Source of the DNA: Streptomyces sp. NRRL F-5135
GTDB taxonomy: Bacteria; Actinomycetota; Actinomycetes; Streptomycetales; Streptomycetaceae
Length of the DNA stretch: 64,000 nt
Reading direction: 5' to 3'
Assembly: GCF_000719775.1 (NCBI RefSeq)
Contig: NZ_JOHR01000004.1
Location: forward strand, 62,001-126,000
The number at the start of each line of letters is the position of its first letter. Positions within the stretch are counted from its first letter, which is position 1. Below are positions 8,808 through 17,304 of the stretch, in pieces. The notes beneath the pieces were generated by a model. The model was not told the DNA's origin. It was given only the letters and a program-made list of their open reading frames with translations, and made no database searches. Position numbers and translations under genes: made by a program.

Positions 8808-9718
8808 CGCGTCGGGCGCTGGTAGTTGGGGTGCCACCGCAGGATCCTTCGTTCGATGAGCCGGGTGAGGAGGTCGGCGAGCAGACCGGCCGCCGCGTAG
8901 AGAATGACGGCCAGGACGATCTGGTCGGTGCGCAGCATCTGGCGCGCGTCCTGCGCGAGGTAGCCGATGCCGTCGCCGGCCGAGATGGTCTCGGCGACCA
9001 CGAGGGTGATCCAGGCGACGCCCAGCGAGTAGCGGATGCCGGACAGGATGGTGGGCATCGCGCCGGGAAAGGCGATCTCCCGCACCAGAGCCCGACGTCC
9101 CAGTCCGTAGGAGCGGCCCAGCTGGAGCAGTTTGGGGTCGACGCCGCGGATGCCGGTGACGGTGTTGAGGTAGATGGGGAAGAAGGTGCCCAGCGCCACG
9201 AGAAGGATCTTGGGTTCCTCGCCGATGCCGAACCAGGCGATCACCAAAGGCACCAGGGCCAGGTGCGGAATGGTGCGGATCATCTGCAGGGAGCGGTCCA
9301 GCAGCACGTCCATGAGCTTGGACATGCCGACCAGGAACCCGAGCACGAGTCCGGTGACCGCGCCGAGGGCGAAACCCTGGGCGATGCGGCGCAGGCTGGC
9401 GAAGATGTGCCGCTGGAGTTCGCCGGTGCCGGCGAGGTCGGAGCCCGCGCGCCAGACCGCCTCCGGCGCCGGCAGGACGGATGCGGAGAGAAGGCCGGCC
9501 CCTGCGGTGAGCTGCCATGTCAACAAGGCCAGAAGGGGCACGGCCCAGGGGCCCGCGACGCGTACGACGGCGGCGAGCCGAGGGCCGATGCGACGGCGCG
9601 GGGAACGCGACGAGGACGGGGGAGCGACGGTGGGGCGTGCCGCGTCAGAGCCGGTTGTCTCTGCGCGTGCGGAGGGAGGAGGCACTCCGTCCCTGGTGAG
9701 CACTCGGTGCTCGGGCAT
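8804..9718 (-). CDS. ABC transporter permease, SsuC/TauC-like
   Basis: 304-aa inner-membrane permease. A roughly 45-residue basic/proline-rich cytoplasmic N-terminal extension precedes six predicted membrane segments; the EAA-like loop is visible around GRSYGLGRRALVREIAFPGAMPTILSG. It is the first structural gene of the minus-strand sulfur operon, about 240 bases after the leader peptide stop (9957). The family imports sulfonates, taurine or related anions with the ATPase and lipoprotein encoded next to it. Confidence 0.92.
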   Translation of the reverse strand: MPEHRVLTRDGVPPPSARAETTGSDAARPTVAPPSSSRSPRRRIGPRLAAVVRVAGPWAVPLLALLTWQLTAGAGLLSASVLPAPEAVWRAGSDLAGTGELQRHIFASLRRIAQGFALGAVTGLVLGFLVGMSKLMDVLLDRSLQMIRTIPHLALVPLVIAWFGIGEEPKILLVALGTFFPIYLNTVTGIRGVDPKLLQLGRSYGLGRRALVREIAFPGAMPTILSGIRYSLGVAWITLVVAETISAGDGIGYLAQDARQMLRTDQIVLAVILYAAAGLLADLLTRLIERRILRWHPNYQRPTR

Positions 9719-9956
9719 GGGGCTCCCTTTCAGGAGTGATCGGTCGGTCCGCGTGGGCGACCGCGCCGGGATACAGGCATGGGCCGGCCTGCCGCGCGGT
9801 CGCGGCTCGGAAGTGTCACCGCCCCTATGGGCAGCGAATGGTTGGGGAGCGAGCGGCTCCGGGACGACGAGGCGTCGTGGGTGAAGGGCCCCGTCACGCG
9901 TGCGGCGCGGCGCGGCTGGGTGTGTCGATACGGCAGAACGGGGGCGGCCCCGGGGG

Positions 9957-10085
9957 TCAGCGACAGCGCGCGCTGGAGGTGCGCATGAGATCGACGTGCC
10001 GACGGCAGGTCAGGCCCGACAGGGGGAGCGTGCCGACGACAGCCGAGTCGGCGGGACTCCGCCGTGACTGGGCATCGCCGTACAT
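9957..10085 (-). CDS. Leader peptide of the first sulfur operon (candidate cysteine attenuator)
   Basis: A 42-codon ORF with ATG at 10085 and a GGGAG ribosome binding site 8 bases upstream, ending in TGA at 9957. Its C-terminal part (RRHVDLMRTSSARC followed by Arg and stop) matches the pattern of small leader peptides found in Streptomyces in front of sulfur-assimilation genes, and is closely similar to the leader found here at 45066-45149. Shared features are an L-T-x-R-x-H-[IV]-D-L-x-R core and a Cys just before the stop. Ribosome stalling at the terminal Cys codon under cysteine shortage is the likely control. The N-terminal half is unusually long for this class, so an internal start cannot be excluded. 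Confidence 0.7.
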   Translation of the reverse strand: MYGDAQSRRSPADSAVVGTLPLSGLTCRRHVDLMRTSSARCR

Positions 10086-10191
10086 GGTGGGCTCCCGTTG
10101 GCTCTGGACGCAGATGAGGGGGTTGGTGTTCCGAGGGTCGGAACCACGTGAGACGGGACCTTAGCCACGACTGAATTCATGCGCAAACATC

Positions 10192-10206
10192 TGTATACAC
10201 TTGTAT
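10192..10206. promoter_or_regulatory. Palindromic GntR-type operator
   Basis: Within an AT-rich patch between the leader peptide and the gntR-type gene lie two overlapping palindromes: TGTATACA (10192-10199) and ATACA-CT-TGTAT (10195-10206). TGTAT/ATACA half sites are common for FCD-type GntR regulators. The site is placed to control both the sulfur operon promoter (minus strand) and the regulator's own gene. Confidence 0.6.
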
Positions 10207-10281
10207 CGCATAGTGGACGGTGGCGGCCTGACCAGCTCCAGCCGCCGACGTCCGGCTTCAAGCGACGAAAAGGAATGAGAC

Positions 10282-10947
10282 GTGGTCACTGCGCACGGTG
10301 AAGGGCGGTCTGGCAGCCACTATGCCCGGATCCGTCAGGGCATCCTCGAAGGGCGAACCGGACCGGGGACGGTCCTGATCCCCTCCGCCCTCAGTGCCCA
10401 GTACAACGTTTCCCGTACTCCCGTCCGTGAAGCCCTGATTCGGCTTGAGCAGGATGGCCTCGTCGAGCAGGCGACGCGGGGGTACGTCGTCCGCACGCGC
10501 ACCCCGGAGGAGATCCTGCAGATCTGTGAGGCGCGTATCGCCTTGGAAGCCACCATGGCCCAAGCGGCTGCGGTCCGGAGGACGGAACTCGACCTCGCCC
10601 GGCTTGTCCATGTCCACGAGGCCACGGCGGCCACCACGGATCCCGTTGAGCTGCGGACGTTGAACAGCGAGTGGCATGTGGTGCTGCGCGATGCCGGGCA
10701 CAACCCCACCATCAGCGAACTGATGGAGCGTCTCGACGCCCAGCTGAAGGCCTACGACTCGTACACCGCGCCCGCAACGGATCTTCCGGACAACCTCAGC
10801 CAGATCGTCGCCGAGCACGACGGGATCCTGGACGCGGTGAGTCGGCGCGACGCCGCCGCGGCCCGTGACCGCATGGTCGCTCACCAGAGCCGTACGCGGG
10901 ATCTGCGTCTTGGCGCCTTCGCGAGGTCGACAAGGGGAGCCTTCTGA
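10282..10947 (+). CDS. GntR family transcriptional regulator (FCD domain)
   Basis: 221-aa regulator: winged helix-turn-helix at about residues 14-72 (VSRTPVREALIRLEQDGLVE is the classic GntR signature) and a helical FCD ligand-binding domain, with metal/ligand-type residues in LNSEWHVVLRDAGHN and VAEHDGILDAV. GTG start at 10282 has an AGGA ribosome binding site 8 bases upstream. It is divergent from the first sulfur operon and is likely its regulator. The effector is unknown. Confidence 0.9.
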   Translation: MVTAHGEGRSGSHYARIRQGILEGRTGPGTVLIPSALSAQYNVSRTPVREALIRLEQDGLVEQATRGYVVRTRTPEEILQICEARIALEATMAQAAAVRRTELDLARLVHVHEATAATTDPVELRTLNSEWHVVLRDAGHNPTISELMERLDAQLKAYDSYTAPATDLPDNLSQIVAEHDGILDAVSRRDAAAARDRMVAHQSRTRDLRLGAFARSTRGAF

Positions 10948-11053
10948 CGGCGTGGGGTCGCCATGTGTCACGTTGTGAGGCGCGAAATGGCGCTGCGTCC
11001 GCGGGGGTCTTGCGGGAGCTGGTGAAATCGCGCCGGATGGAGGCCGATGGACG

Positions 11054-11188
11054 TGCGCCTGGCGGAACTGGTCCTGCTACGACCGCCTGGGCCAACGCGG
11101 TATCGGGCACACCATCCCCGGGAAGTCCGACGGTAGGGCTGCCCACCTGCGCAAGGGCTCACACGGTGGACGGTCACTCGGCCAACCT
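11054..11188 (+). pseudogene. IS5-family transposase fragment
   Basis: One frame reads RRGIGHTIPGKSD-type sequence (here QRGIGHTIPGKSDGRAAHLR) and continues as a GGR motif before a TGA at 11189. This strongly resembles the segment of Streptomyces IS5-family DDE transposases around HTIPEK and RGGRPPG. Only about 45 codons survive, with no start and no catalytic C-terminal part. It abuts directly the XRE-like fragment at 11190. No terminal inverted repeats were recognised. Confidence 0.6.
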
Positions 11189-11189
11189 T

Positions 11190-11223
11190 GAGATCAAGCG
11201 CGCCGCCAGTCAGGTCGCCGGGC
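11190..11223 (+). repeat. 34-bp exact copy of part of the XRE regulator gene
   Basis: These 34 bases are identical to 18748-18781 inside the XRE/TPR regulator gene and sit in an open frame giving the same peptide EIKRAASQVAG. The flanks do not match: on the left is the transposase fragment and on the right an inverted Rhs fragment. It looks like a relic of another XRE-family gene or of a recombination junction. Confidence 0.75.
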
Positions 11224-11225
11224 CC

Positions 11226-11662
11226 GAGTAGAGGGCGCGCGGGGCCGTCGAGCACCGGTTCGGGCAACTCGCCCGGCCAGGTGTAGGAGGAGATGACATG
11301 GCCATGCACGACCGTCTCCGCCAACACGGTCTCACCGGACGGAATCTCATCATTCGCGAGGGACGGCCGTGTGTACGACCGGTTCGCGCGGGCATTTCCG
11401 CCGGTGGACGAGCCGTCGGCGAACCGCAGTGGTACGGCCGGGTTGACCGGGCGGACACCAGGCCGTCGGGGTCGCCGTCGGTGCGGCGCAGACGGTTGTC
11501 GATCGGTGCCCACCGCCCCTCGGTGTTCTTCGCCCTTTCGGGGCAGCGCCGCCATCTGCGTGCGCAGTTGACCGTCCGGCTGGGCCCAGGTCATGTCGGT
11601 GGCGGTGGTCGCCGTGTCGACGACCACCGCTTTACCGGTGCGCCGGGCACCGGTGACTGTGT
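11226..11662 (-). pseudogene. Rhs-family N-terminal fragment, inverted and frameshifted
   Basis: On the minus strand several frames together read as an N-terminal segment of a Streptomyces Rhs-type wall protein: TGKAVVVDTATTATDMTWAQ, then in another frame LPERAKNTEGRWAPIDNRLR, then LRFADGSSTGGNARANRSYT and VHGHVISSYTWPGELPEPV. At least two frame changes are needed, and both ends are truncated. It is head to head with the plus-strand Rhs remnant that begins near 11663. Assignment rests on family resemblance of the WPGELPEPxLDG segment. Confidence 0.5.
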
Positions 11663-14600
11663 GCCGCCGAGGGCACCACGACCATGTCCGCCACGGCCGA
11701 GGAGAAGGCCGAGCGGCTGCGCAGCTCGGTCGAGATGGTCCCGGCCGCCGAGGCGCCGACCCGCACCACCGCCGCGAAGAAGGCGTCCACCCGCAAGATC
11801 CTCTCGGGCTCGGTACCGGTGGCCGAACTGCTGGCCGGCGACACGGGCGACTCCGGTGACTCCGGCAACGCGGGCGGGAGCGCCTCCCACGCATCCGTAC
11901 GTACGGCCTCCGCCTCCACCTCCGTCCTCCAGGCCGTCGACGCCTCCGGATCCCAGGTGGTCAGTGCCATGGACACCGGCTCCTCCACCTCCGGCGACTA
12001 CACCGCCACCCCGCTGCTGTCCTCGGGTTCCTGGTCGGCGGGGTCGTCCTCCGGGGCGTTCACCTACGGCTATCAGGTGCAGGTCCCGGAGTCCGCGGGC
12101 GGTCTGACACCGAAGGTCAACCTGAGCTACTCCTCCCAGTCGGTGGACGGCCGCACCTCCGCGACCAACAACCAGGCGTCCTGGATCGGTGACGGCTGGG
12201 ACTACAACCCCGGCTCGATCACCCGGACGTACGCCACCTGCCGTGAGGACTCCAAGAAGCCCGGCTCGAACAACGCCACCCACCGCACCGCGGACATGTG
12301 CTGGGGGTCGAACAACGTCACCCTCTCCCTCGGCGGCATGACCACCGAGCTGGTGTGGGAGGCCAGCGCAACACCAAGGACGGTGTCTTCACCTCCCCGG
12401 CCACGGGACGCGTCTCCTTCGCGGTCGAGAGCGCTGCCTCGGCGAGGACGAGCTGACCTGCTCCGAGGCGAACTTCACCGACAAGGACCCGGGCAAGTAC
12501 CGCATCTGGTACGACACCCCGGCCGACCTCCGCTGCCAGTCGGGCAAGAAATGCTGGAACGCGGGCCCGTCGTTCTGGACCCGTAAACGGCTGACCTCCA
12601 TCACCACAGAGTCCCAGCGCCTGACCGGAACCACCGCCCGCCAGGGGGTCGACAAGTACACCCTCAAGCAGAGCTTCCCGGTCCTCAGGACCGGCCCGAA
12701 CACGGCGCTGTGGCTGGAGTCGATCCAGCGCACCGGTTACGCCCGGAACGGCTCGGACGACGCGAACGTCACCCTGAACGCGGTGCGCTTCGAGTCCAAC
12801 GCCGAGGACATGCCGAACCGCGTGAAGAGCGACTCGCGCCCCGGCTTCTCCCGGCTGCGCGTCGCGCGTGTCATCAACGAGTACGGCGGCGAGACCGTCG
12901 TCACCTACAAGCAGCCCGAAGGTGAGTGCGCGTCGGGCACCGGCCTGCCCGACAAGAACGACACCACGGCGCGGCGGGCGGTGCCCTGATCAACACGCAG
13001 CGCACCTACACGGCGCCCGGCGGCGCGGTCATGCGGTACGCGAACGGCGACGGCGCGGAGCAGTTGGTCGCGCTGGCGGGTGACCATCAGGGCAGTACGT
13101 ATGCCGAGGTCGCGCTGAACAGCACGAACACGGTCCGCATCCGCAAGCAGGACCCGTTCGGCAACCAACGCGGCACGAGTACGGTCGGTGTCAACTTCCA
13201 GTCGCACACGGGCTTCCTGGGCGCGACCCGCGACGACTCATCCGGCTTCCAGCCCCTGGGCGCGCGGCTGTACGACCCGGGGGTGGGCCGCTTCCTGTCG
13301 GCGGACCCGGTCCTGGACCTGAACGACGTCCTCCAGTCCAACGGCTACGCGTACGCCCACAACAACCCCGTCACGATGTCCGACCCGACGGGCCTGGCCA
13401 TCTCGCTGACGGCGTCGGAGCGCGCGGCGGCCCTGGCAGGCGCGGGGCTGTCGGCGGCTCAGGTGTCCCAGGCCCAGGCCATGATGGGCAAGTCCCTCAC
13501 CTCGGTGATCCTCTCGGCGGCGTGGGGCACCCTGAAGGACTTCATCGGCATCAACGACGCCGTGGCCTGCTTCGGCGGCGACATGTGGTCCTGCGGCAGC
13601 CTGATCGTCGGGGCGATTCCCTGGGGCAAGCTGGGCAAGATCCCGTCGGTGCTGAGGGCGGTCGACCGCACCATCAACGCCGTCATGGCCTTCCGCGCGG
13701 CCAAGAAGGCGGCGGAACTGGTCCTGAAGGCGGCGAAGGCGGCGGAGGCGTCGGCGCTCCGGGCCAAGAAGGCTGCGATCGAGAAGGCGAAGAGGGAAGC
13801 CGCTCAGAGAGCCAAGAAAAAGGCGGCCGAACAGGAAAAGAGAATCGCCGACAGAGCCGCGGCCCAGGCGAGGAAAACCGGCAACGCGGTCCAGAAACAG
13901 GCCCAGGCGAAGGCCGCCCCGAAGGTCTCCCTGCACAAGACCTCCGGCGGCGGTGGTGGCGGGGGCGGAGGCTCGAAGGCCGGTGGTTCCAAGCCGGGCG
14001 GCACCTCGGGCGGCACCTCCCGCACCAGCGGGGGAGGCTCCAGCGGCAGTGGCGGCTCGGGCAAGGCCGGCGGGGGCGGGGGTTCCTGTCCGGTCGACAA
14101 CAGCTTCGTGGCGGGCACCAAGGTCCTGATGGCCGACGGCACCACCAAGCCGATCGAGCGGGTGAAGGCCGGCGACAAGGTCATCGCGACCGACCCGAAG
14201 ACGGGCGAGAGGCGCGTCGAGACGGTCACCGCGGAGATCAAGGGCCAGGGCCTGAAGCACCTGGTCAAGGTTGTCATCGACACCGACGGCGCGAAGGGCA
14301 CGAAAACGGCCCAGGTCACCGCGACCGACGGCCACCCCTTCTGGGTCCCCGAACTCGGCGAGTGGATCGACGCCACCGACCTGCGCCCGGGCCAGTGGCT
14401 GCGCACGGGCGCGGGCACACTCGTCCAGATCACGGCAGTCGAGCGCCGGACCGTCCCGGACGAGGCGGTCTACAACCCCACCGTCGCAAACCTCCACACC
14501 TACCATGTACTGGCAGGCGCCACACCGGTCCTGGTTCATAACTGTGGTCCAGCGGTTGCGACTGAAGACGATGCAATGCTCGCACTTGGTCGTGCGGAGG

Positions 14601-14975
14601 AATTGCAGGCCTCGCGGAACGACTACTTCATGGCGGACGTGAAGGGCACTACAGCGGGTGATCGGTGTTTTCAACTCCAAAACGAAGGCATTTACCACTC
14701 GCATTGGAATCAATGGAGTTGGCACTATGCCTTCCGGCTGGACACTGCGGCCGGGGGAGGAGTTCGTGCAGGCTGCCGGGCATGCTGAAGAAGGGATACT
14801 TAACAGTTTGGGCCCCAATGAGCATGCCGTGTTCGGTGCGGCATCAAGAAACTTCTGTGTTGCCATCTGTTCGCCCATGTTGAACGTTCGTGGGATAACA
14901 GTGGGAGGTGCGGGGATACGTGGTCATGCCGCGCAGAACTCACCATTCACGATCCTCTGGGCCACAGGAGGCTAG
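11663..14975 (+). pseudogene. Rhs/YD-repeat polymorphic toxin with Hint domain, decayed
   Basis: Pieces of a large secreted Rhs protein in order: N-terminal SpvB-like region (11684 to about 12365; VNLSYSSQSVDGRTSATNNQ, ASWIGDGWDYNPGSITRTY), frame breaks near 12370 and 12430, a second in-frame block to a stop at 12987-12989, then a jump straight to the Rhs core C terminus (GARLYDPGVGRFLSADPVLD at about 13260-13320). The whole YD-repeat middle is missing, consistent with a deletion around 12970. After the core come an Ala/Lys coiled coil (about 13680-13920), a Gly-rich linker, a pretoxin Hint domain (about 14089-14545, CPVDNSFVAGTKVLMADGTT to HNC) and a toxin tip. One extra G near 14658 shifts the frame inside the tip, which otherwise reads on to 14975. 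Confidence 0.8.
14546..14975 (+). other. Toxin tip of the Rhs remnant, deaminase-like
   Basis: After the Hint-terminal HNC, the C-terminal domain starts in frame with the Hint domain and then, after a single-base frameshift near 14650-14660, continues as VIGVFNSKTKAFTTRIGING to a stop at 14975. It contains GHAEEGIL and, about 25 residues later, SRNFCVAICSPML. A His-Ala-Glu followed by a cysteine pair is the pattern of zinc-dependent cytidine-deaminase-like toxins, although the spacing here is C-x3-C instead of the common C-x2-C. Base composition drops relative to the Rhs core, as expected for an exchangeable tip. Activity is inferred only. Confidence 0.5.
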
Positions 14976-14981
14976 AGAGAC

Positions 14982-15617
14982 ATGGGAATTTCGCCGGAAC
15001 TGCGGGCAATCTCGAATGCTTCCGCCCCTGAACTGGTGCTGATCTGTGCCGCAGTGGCGGAGCGGGGTGCCGTCTTCTGCCGAACCCTCGGCCAACCAGA
15101 GCAGTCTGAGTGGGTCGATGCCTCGCTCGGGCTTGTCTGGGCGGCAATTGCTGGGGATTCCGCGCAGGATGACTGCGCTGAGGCGTTGGACGAGCTGGAG
15201 ATGGAATCTCAGGATGACGAGGATGATTCCTCCCGTCCCGAGTTCTATGTGGCCCAATCCGTGGCGTTGGTTGGAAACGCTCTCGCGGTTTCATTGAGGC
15301 CATCCGCCGCAAAGGCTGAGATGGCTGTGAATACCATCCGGTCGCTGCTTTCCATGATCGACTTCAAGATAGAGGGAGAGAAGCCTGTGGTCGTGAGATA
15401 TGGAGACCTCTCGCCCCCAGCGGGGTCTCTTGTCCAAATGGAGATCGACGCAGAGCGTGAAGTCCTTGACCTCCTTGCTCGCGAGGCAGCGGCCTCTGGG
15501 AAAGGGGAACCTCGCGCCTTGGCTGTGAATCGAATCCAGGCGTCATCGAGCGAATTTTGTGGGAGGCTGGCGCCTTCCATCGAAGAAGTTGCCGCGCTGA
15601 GCAACTGGGAACTCTAG
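14982..15617 (+). CDS. Candidate immunity protein for the Rhs toxin
   Basis: 211-aa acidic cytoplasmic protein of no recognised family. It starts 7 bases after the toxin stop codon with an AGGAGG ribosome binding site, has no signal peptide, and carries an acidic stretch (ESQDDEDDSS, residues about 75-84). Size, acidity, tight coupling and lower GC are typical of immunity genes that follow polymorphic-toxin tips. The frame is intact although the toxin gene is broken. Function is inferred from position. Confidence 0.6.
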   Translation: MGISPELRAISNASAPELVLICAAVAERGAVFCRTLGQPEQSEWVDASLGLVWAAIAGDSAQDDCAEALDELEMESQDDEDDSSRPEFYVAQSVALVGNALAVSLRPSAAKAEMAVNTIRSLLSMIDFKIEGEKPVVVRYGDLSPPAGSLVQMEIDAEREVLDLLAREAAASGKGEPRALAVNRIQASSSEFCGRLAPSIEEVAALSNWEL

Positions 15618-15756
15618 TCTCGATCTTGCATGAGGGGCCGTCAACTTGCTGACGGGACTGCCGGGGGCGGACCTTCCGTGAGTAGGTGCCCGGTCTGCTG
15701 AAGCGTCTGCCCCACCGTACAGTGACGCCTGACTGGCCGGCTTGCCGGGGTGGTCA

Positions 15757-15788
15757 AGGGGTTATGCGGCCGGGGCCGCATAACCCCT
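15757..15788. terminator. Strong bidirectional hairpin terminator
   Basis: Perfect 15-bp inverted repeat (15757-15771 and 15774-15788, arm AGGGGTTATGCGGCC) with a two-base nominal loop. It lies between the candidate immunity gene and the convergent VanZ-type gene, so it can end transcripts from both sides. No T-run follows, which is common in Streptomyces. Confidence 0.8.
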
Positions 15789-15879
15789 CAGGCGGGTGCT
15801 GGCGCTGCCCGTGTCTCTGTGTCACCAGGGCGTGCGGATTCCAGAGTCGCGGTACATGGTCGCGGAAGTAGCGGAACCA

Positions 15880-17214
15880 CTATTTTTTGTCGGCCAAGAT
15901 GACTCGTTCTTCCGGGTTGTGGAATGTTCCATCGGTGGCGTCGACAGTCCCACTCAGCATGACGTCCTTTGTCTTCATTGTGAGCAGCCAGTGAACGCGC
16001 CAGGTTCCGTCCCGGCGCGCTGCAAGCAGGACGGGTTCATTGCGTTCAGCCGTGTCCGTGGTGCTGCCGAAGTGGTCTTTGAAAAGGGACCAGGCTTCCT
16101 TTTCTGCAACGTTTGCCTTGGGCAGTTCGGGATCGTCGATGTTGCGGGCAATGAGGTCACGCACGTGCCCCCCAGGTTCGATCACAACATCCAGACGCAT
16201 GGGTAGCAGCACTTCACCCTTCCAGCGGCGCCAACTGACGAGCCAGCCGAGGTCCTCCTGTTCGTCGATTCTTTCAACACTGATATCCGAATTTTTGAGC
16301 CCCCACGGCGCGAATCGCTCCGCGTAGGCGATAGCGATCCGTTCCGCATCGTTGCTGGATCTTACCGGGCCGGAAGTACCAGGGACGGGGAAGGTGTGCC
16401 CCTTTTCGATGTTGTCCGGGGTGAGGTTGACGGTGAATTGTTCGGCGTCGGGCCAGGAGAGTTCAGCCGCACCTGCGCGGAAATTGGCCATAATGGTGCC
16501 CGACTCCCCGTCGCCTTGAGTGAAATCAAAATTGTCCGGCTTGAAGTAGCCACCGAAAGCTTCGTCGAGAGCGTCGCTTACCGCAGCTTTCTGTGATGAG
16601 TTGGCGGCCCTTTGGGATACCGTCCGGTCCATCACAATGGGCTTCATCCATGCCAGCCAACTGCCGGTGAGGATGACGGCGAGAGCCCCACAGGCGATCA
16701 GCGGGTATGAGGACGCGTCGACCACCCTCGCGGTTGGTGTGCTGAACGCCTTGTTGGCGAGTAAACCTACAGCCAGGCCGCAGACAGCTCCCGCCGCGTT
16801 CGCGACCAGGTCGCTCGTGTCGCACAGGCGGCTGATAAATGGGGTCAACCCCTGCACGGTTTCGATCAGCGCCGGGAAGAGGACGCAGAGAGTCGCGGTG
16901 AGGGCCAGACGGCGAGTAGCAAGAATTCCAAGCAGCCCGAATGGCGCGAACATGGCCGCGTTGAGTTGACCCTGAACTGTTCCGAATGGTTCCAGGACGT
17001 CCTTGTTGATGACGCACTGCGGGGCGGCCTCGCCACCAGATGGCCATAAAGTAAGGGAGAGGATAGCCGCTGCAGACGATGCCCAAAGGGCCATCGTGAG
17101 GGGGCGGTCGGCGCGTGCGCGAGCTTTTCTGTGGACGAGTCCGCCGGTGAGGAGCGTGAGCGCGGTGGCAAAGACCACGAAAATTTCATGACCTTGGAAG
17201 ACGGCTGTCAGCAT
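15880..17214 (-). CDS. VanZ-type membrane protein with large C-terminal extracytoplasmic domain
   Basis: 444 aa. The N-terminal half has about six hydrophobic segments with the VanZ-like pattern NAAMFAPFGLLGILATRR, PALIETVQG and DTSDLVANAAGAVCGLAVG. After a further membrane segment (ITGSWLAWMKP-like region, about residue 205) comes a roughly 230-residue soluble domain of unknown function, with acidic and aromatic stretches but no motif I recognise. VanZ-like proteins are linked to glycopeptide tolerance in enterococci, but most actinobacterial members are uncharacterised. ATG 17214 is chosen; a TTG at 17280 is an in-frame alternative. The gene is AT-richer than the chromosome average, suggesting transfer. 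Confidence 0.75.
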   Translation of the reverse strand: MLTAVFQGHEIFVVFATALTLLTGGLVHRKARARADRPLTMALWASSAAAILSLTLWPSGGEAAPQCVINKDVLEPFGTVQGQLNAAMFAPFGLLGILATRRLALTATLCVLFPALIETVQGLTPFISRLCDTSDLVANAAGAVCGLAVGLLANKAFSTPTARVVDASSYPLIACGALAVILTGSWLAWMKPIVMDRTVSQRAANSSQKAAVSDALDEAFGGYFKPDNFDFTQGDGESGTIMANFRAGAAELSWPDAEQFTVNLTPDNIEKGHTFPVPGTSGPVRSSNDAERIAIAYAERFAPWGLKNSDISVERIDEQEDLGWLVSWRRWKGEVLLPMRLDVVIEPGGHVRDLIARNIDDPELPKANVAEKEAWSLFKDHFGSTTDTAERNEPVLLAARRDGTWRVHWLLTMKTKDVMLSGTVDATDGTFHNPEERVILADKK

Positions 17215-17304
17215 GGGCGCAGGGATCCTGGGGGGAATGTTGAGGGCCCGCCTTAATTTGGGCGAGCCCTCAAATGTCAATGGTGATTTACGGGCGTGCT
17301 GCTA

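Noticed and set aside
14641..14670. Programmed frameshift in the Rhs toxin tip
   Set aside because: No slippery heptamer or stimulatory structure is evident at the shift, and the same gene has other breaks and a deletion, so decay is the simpler explanation.
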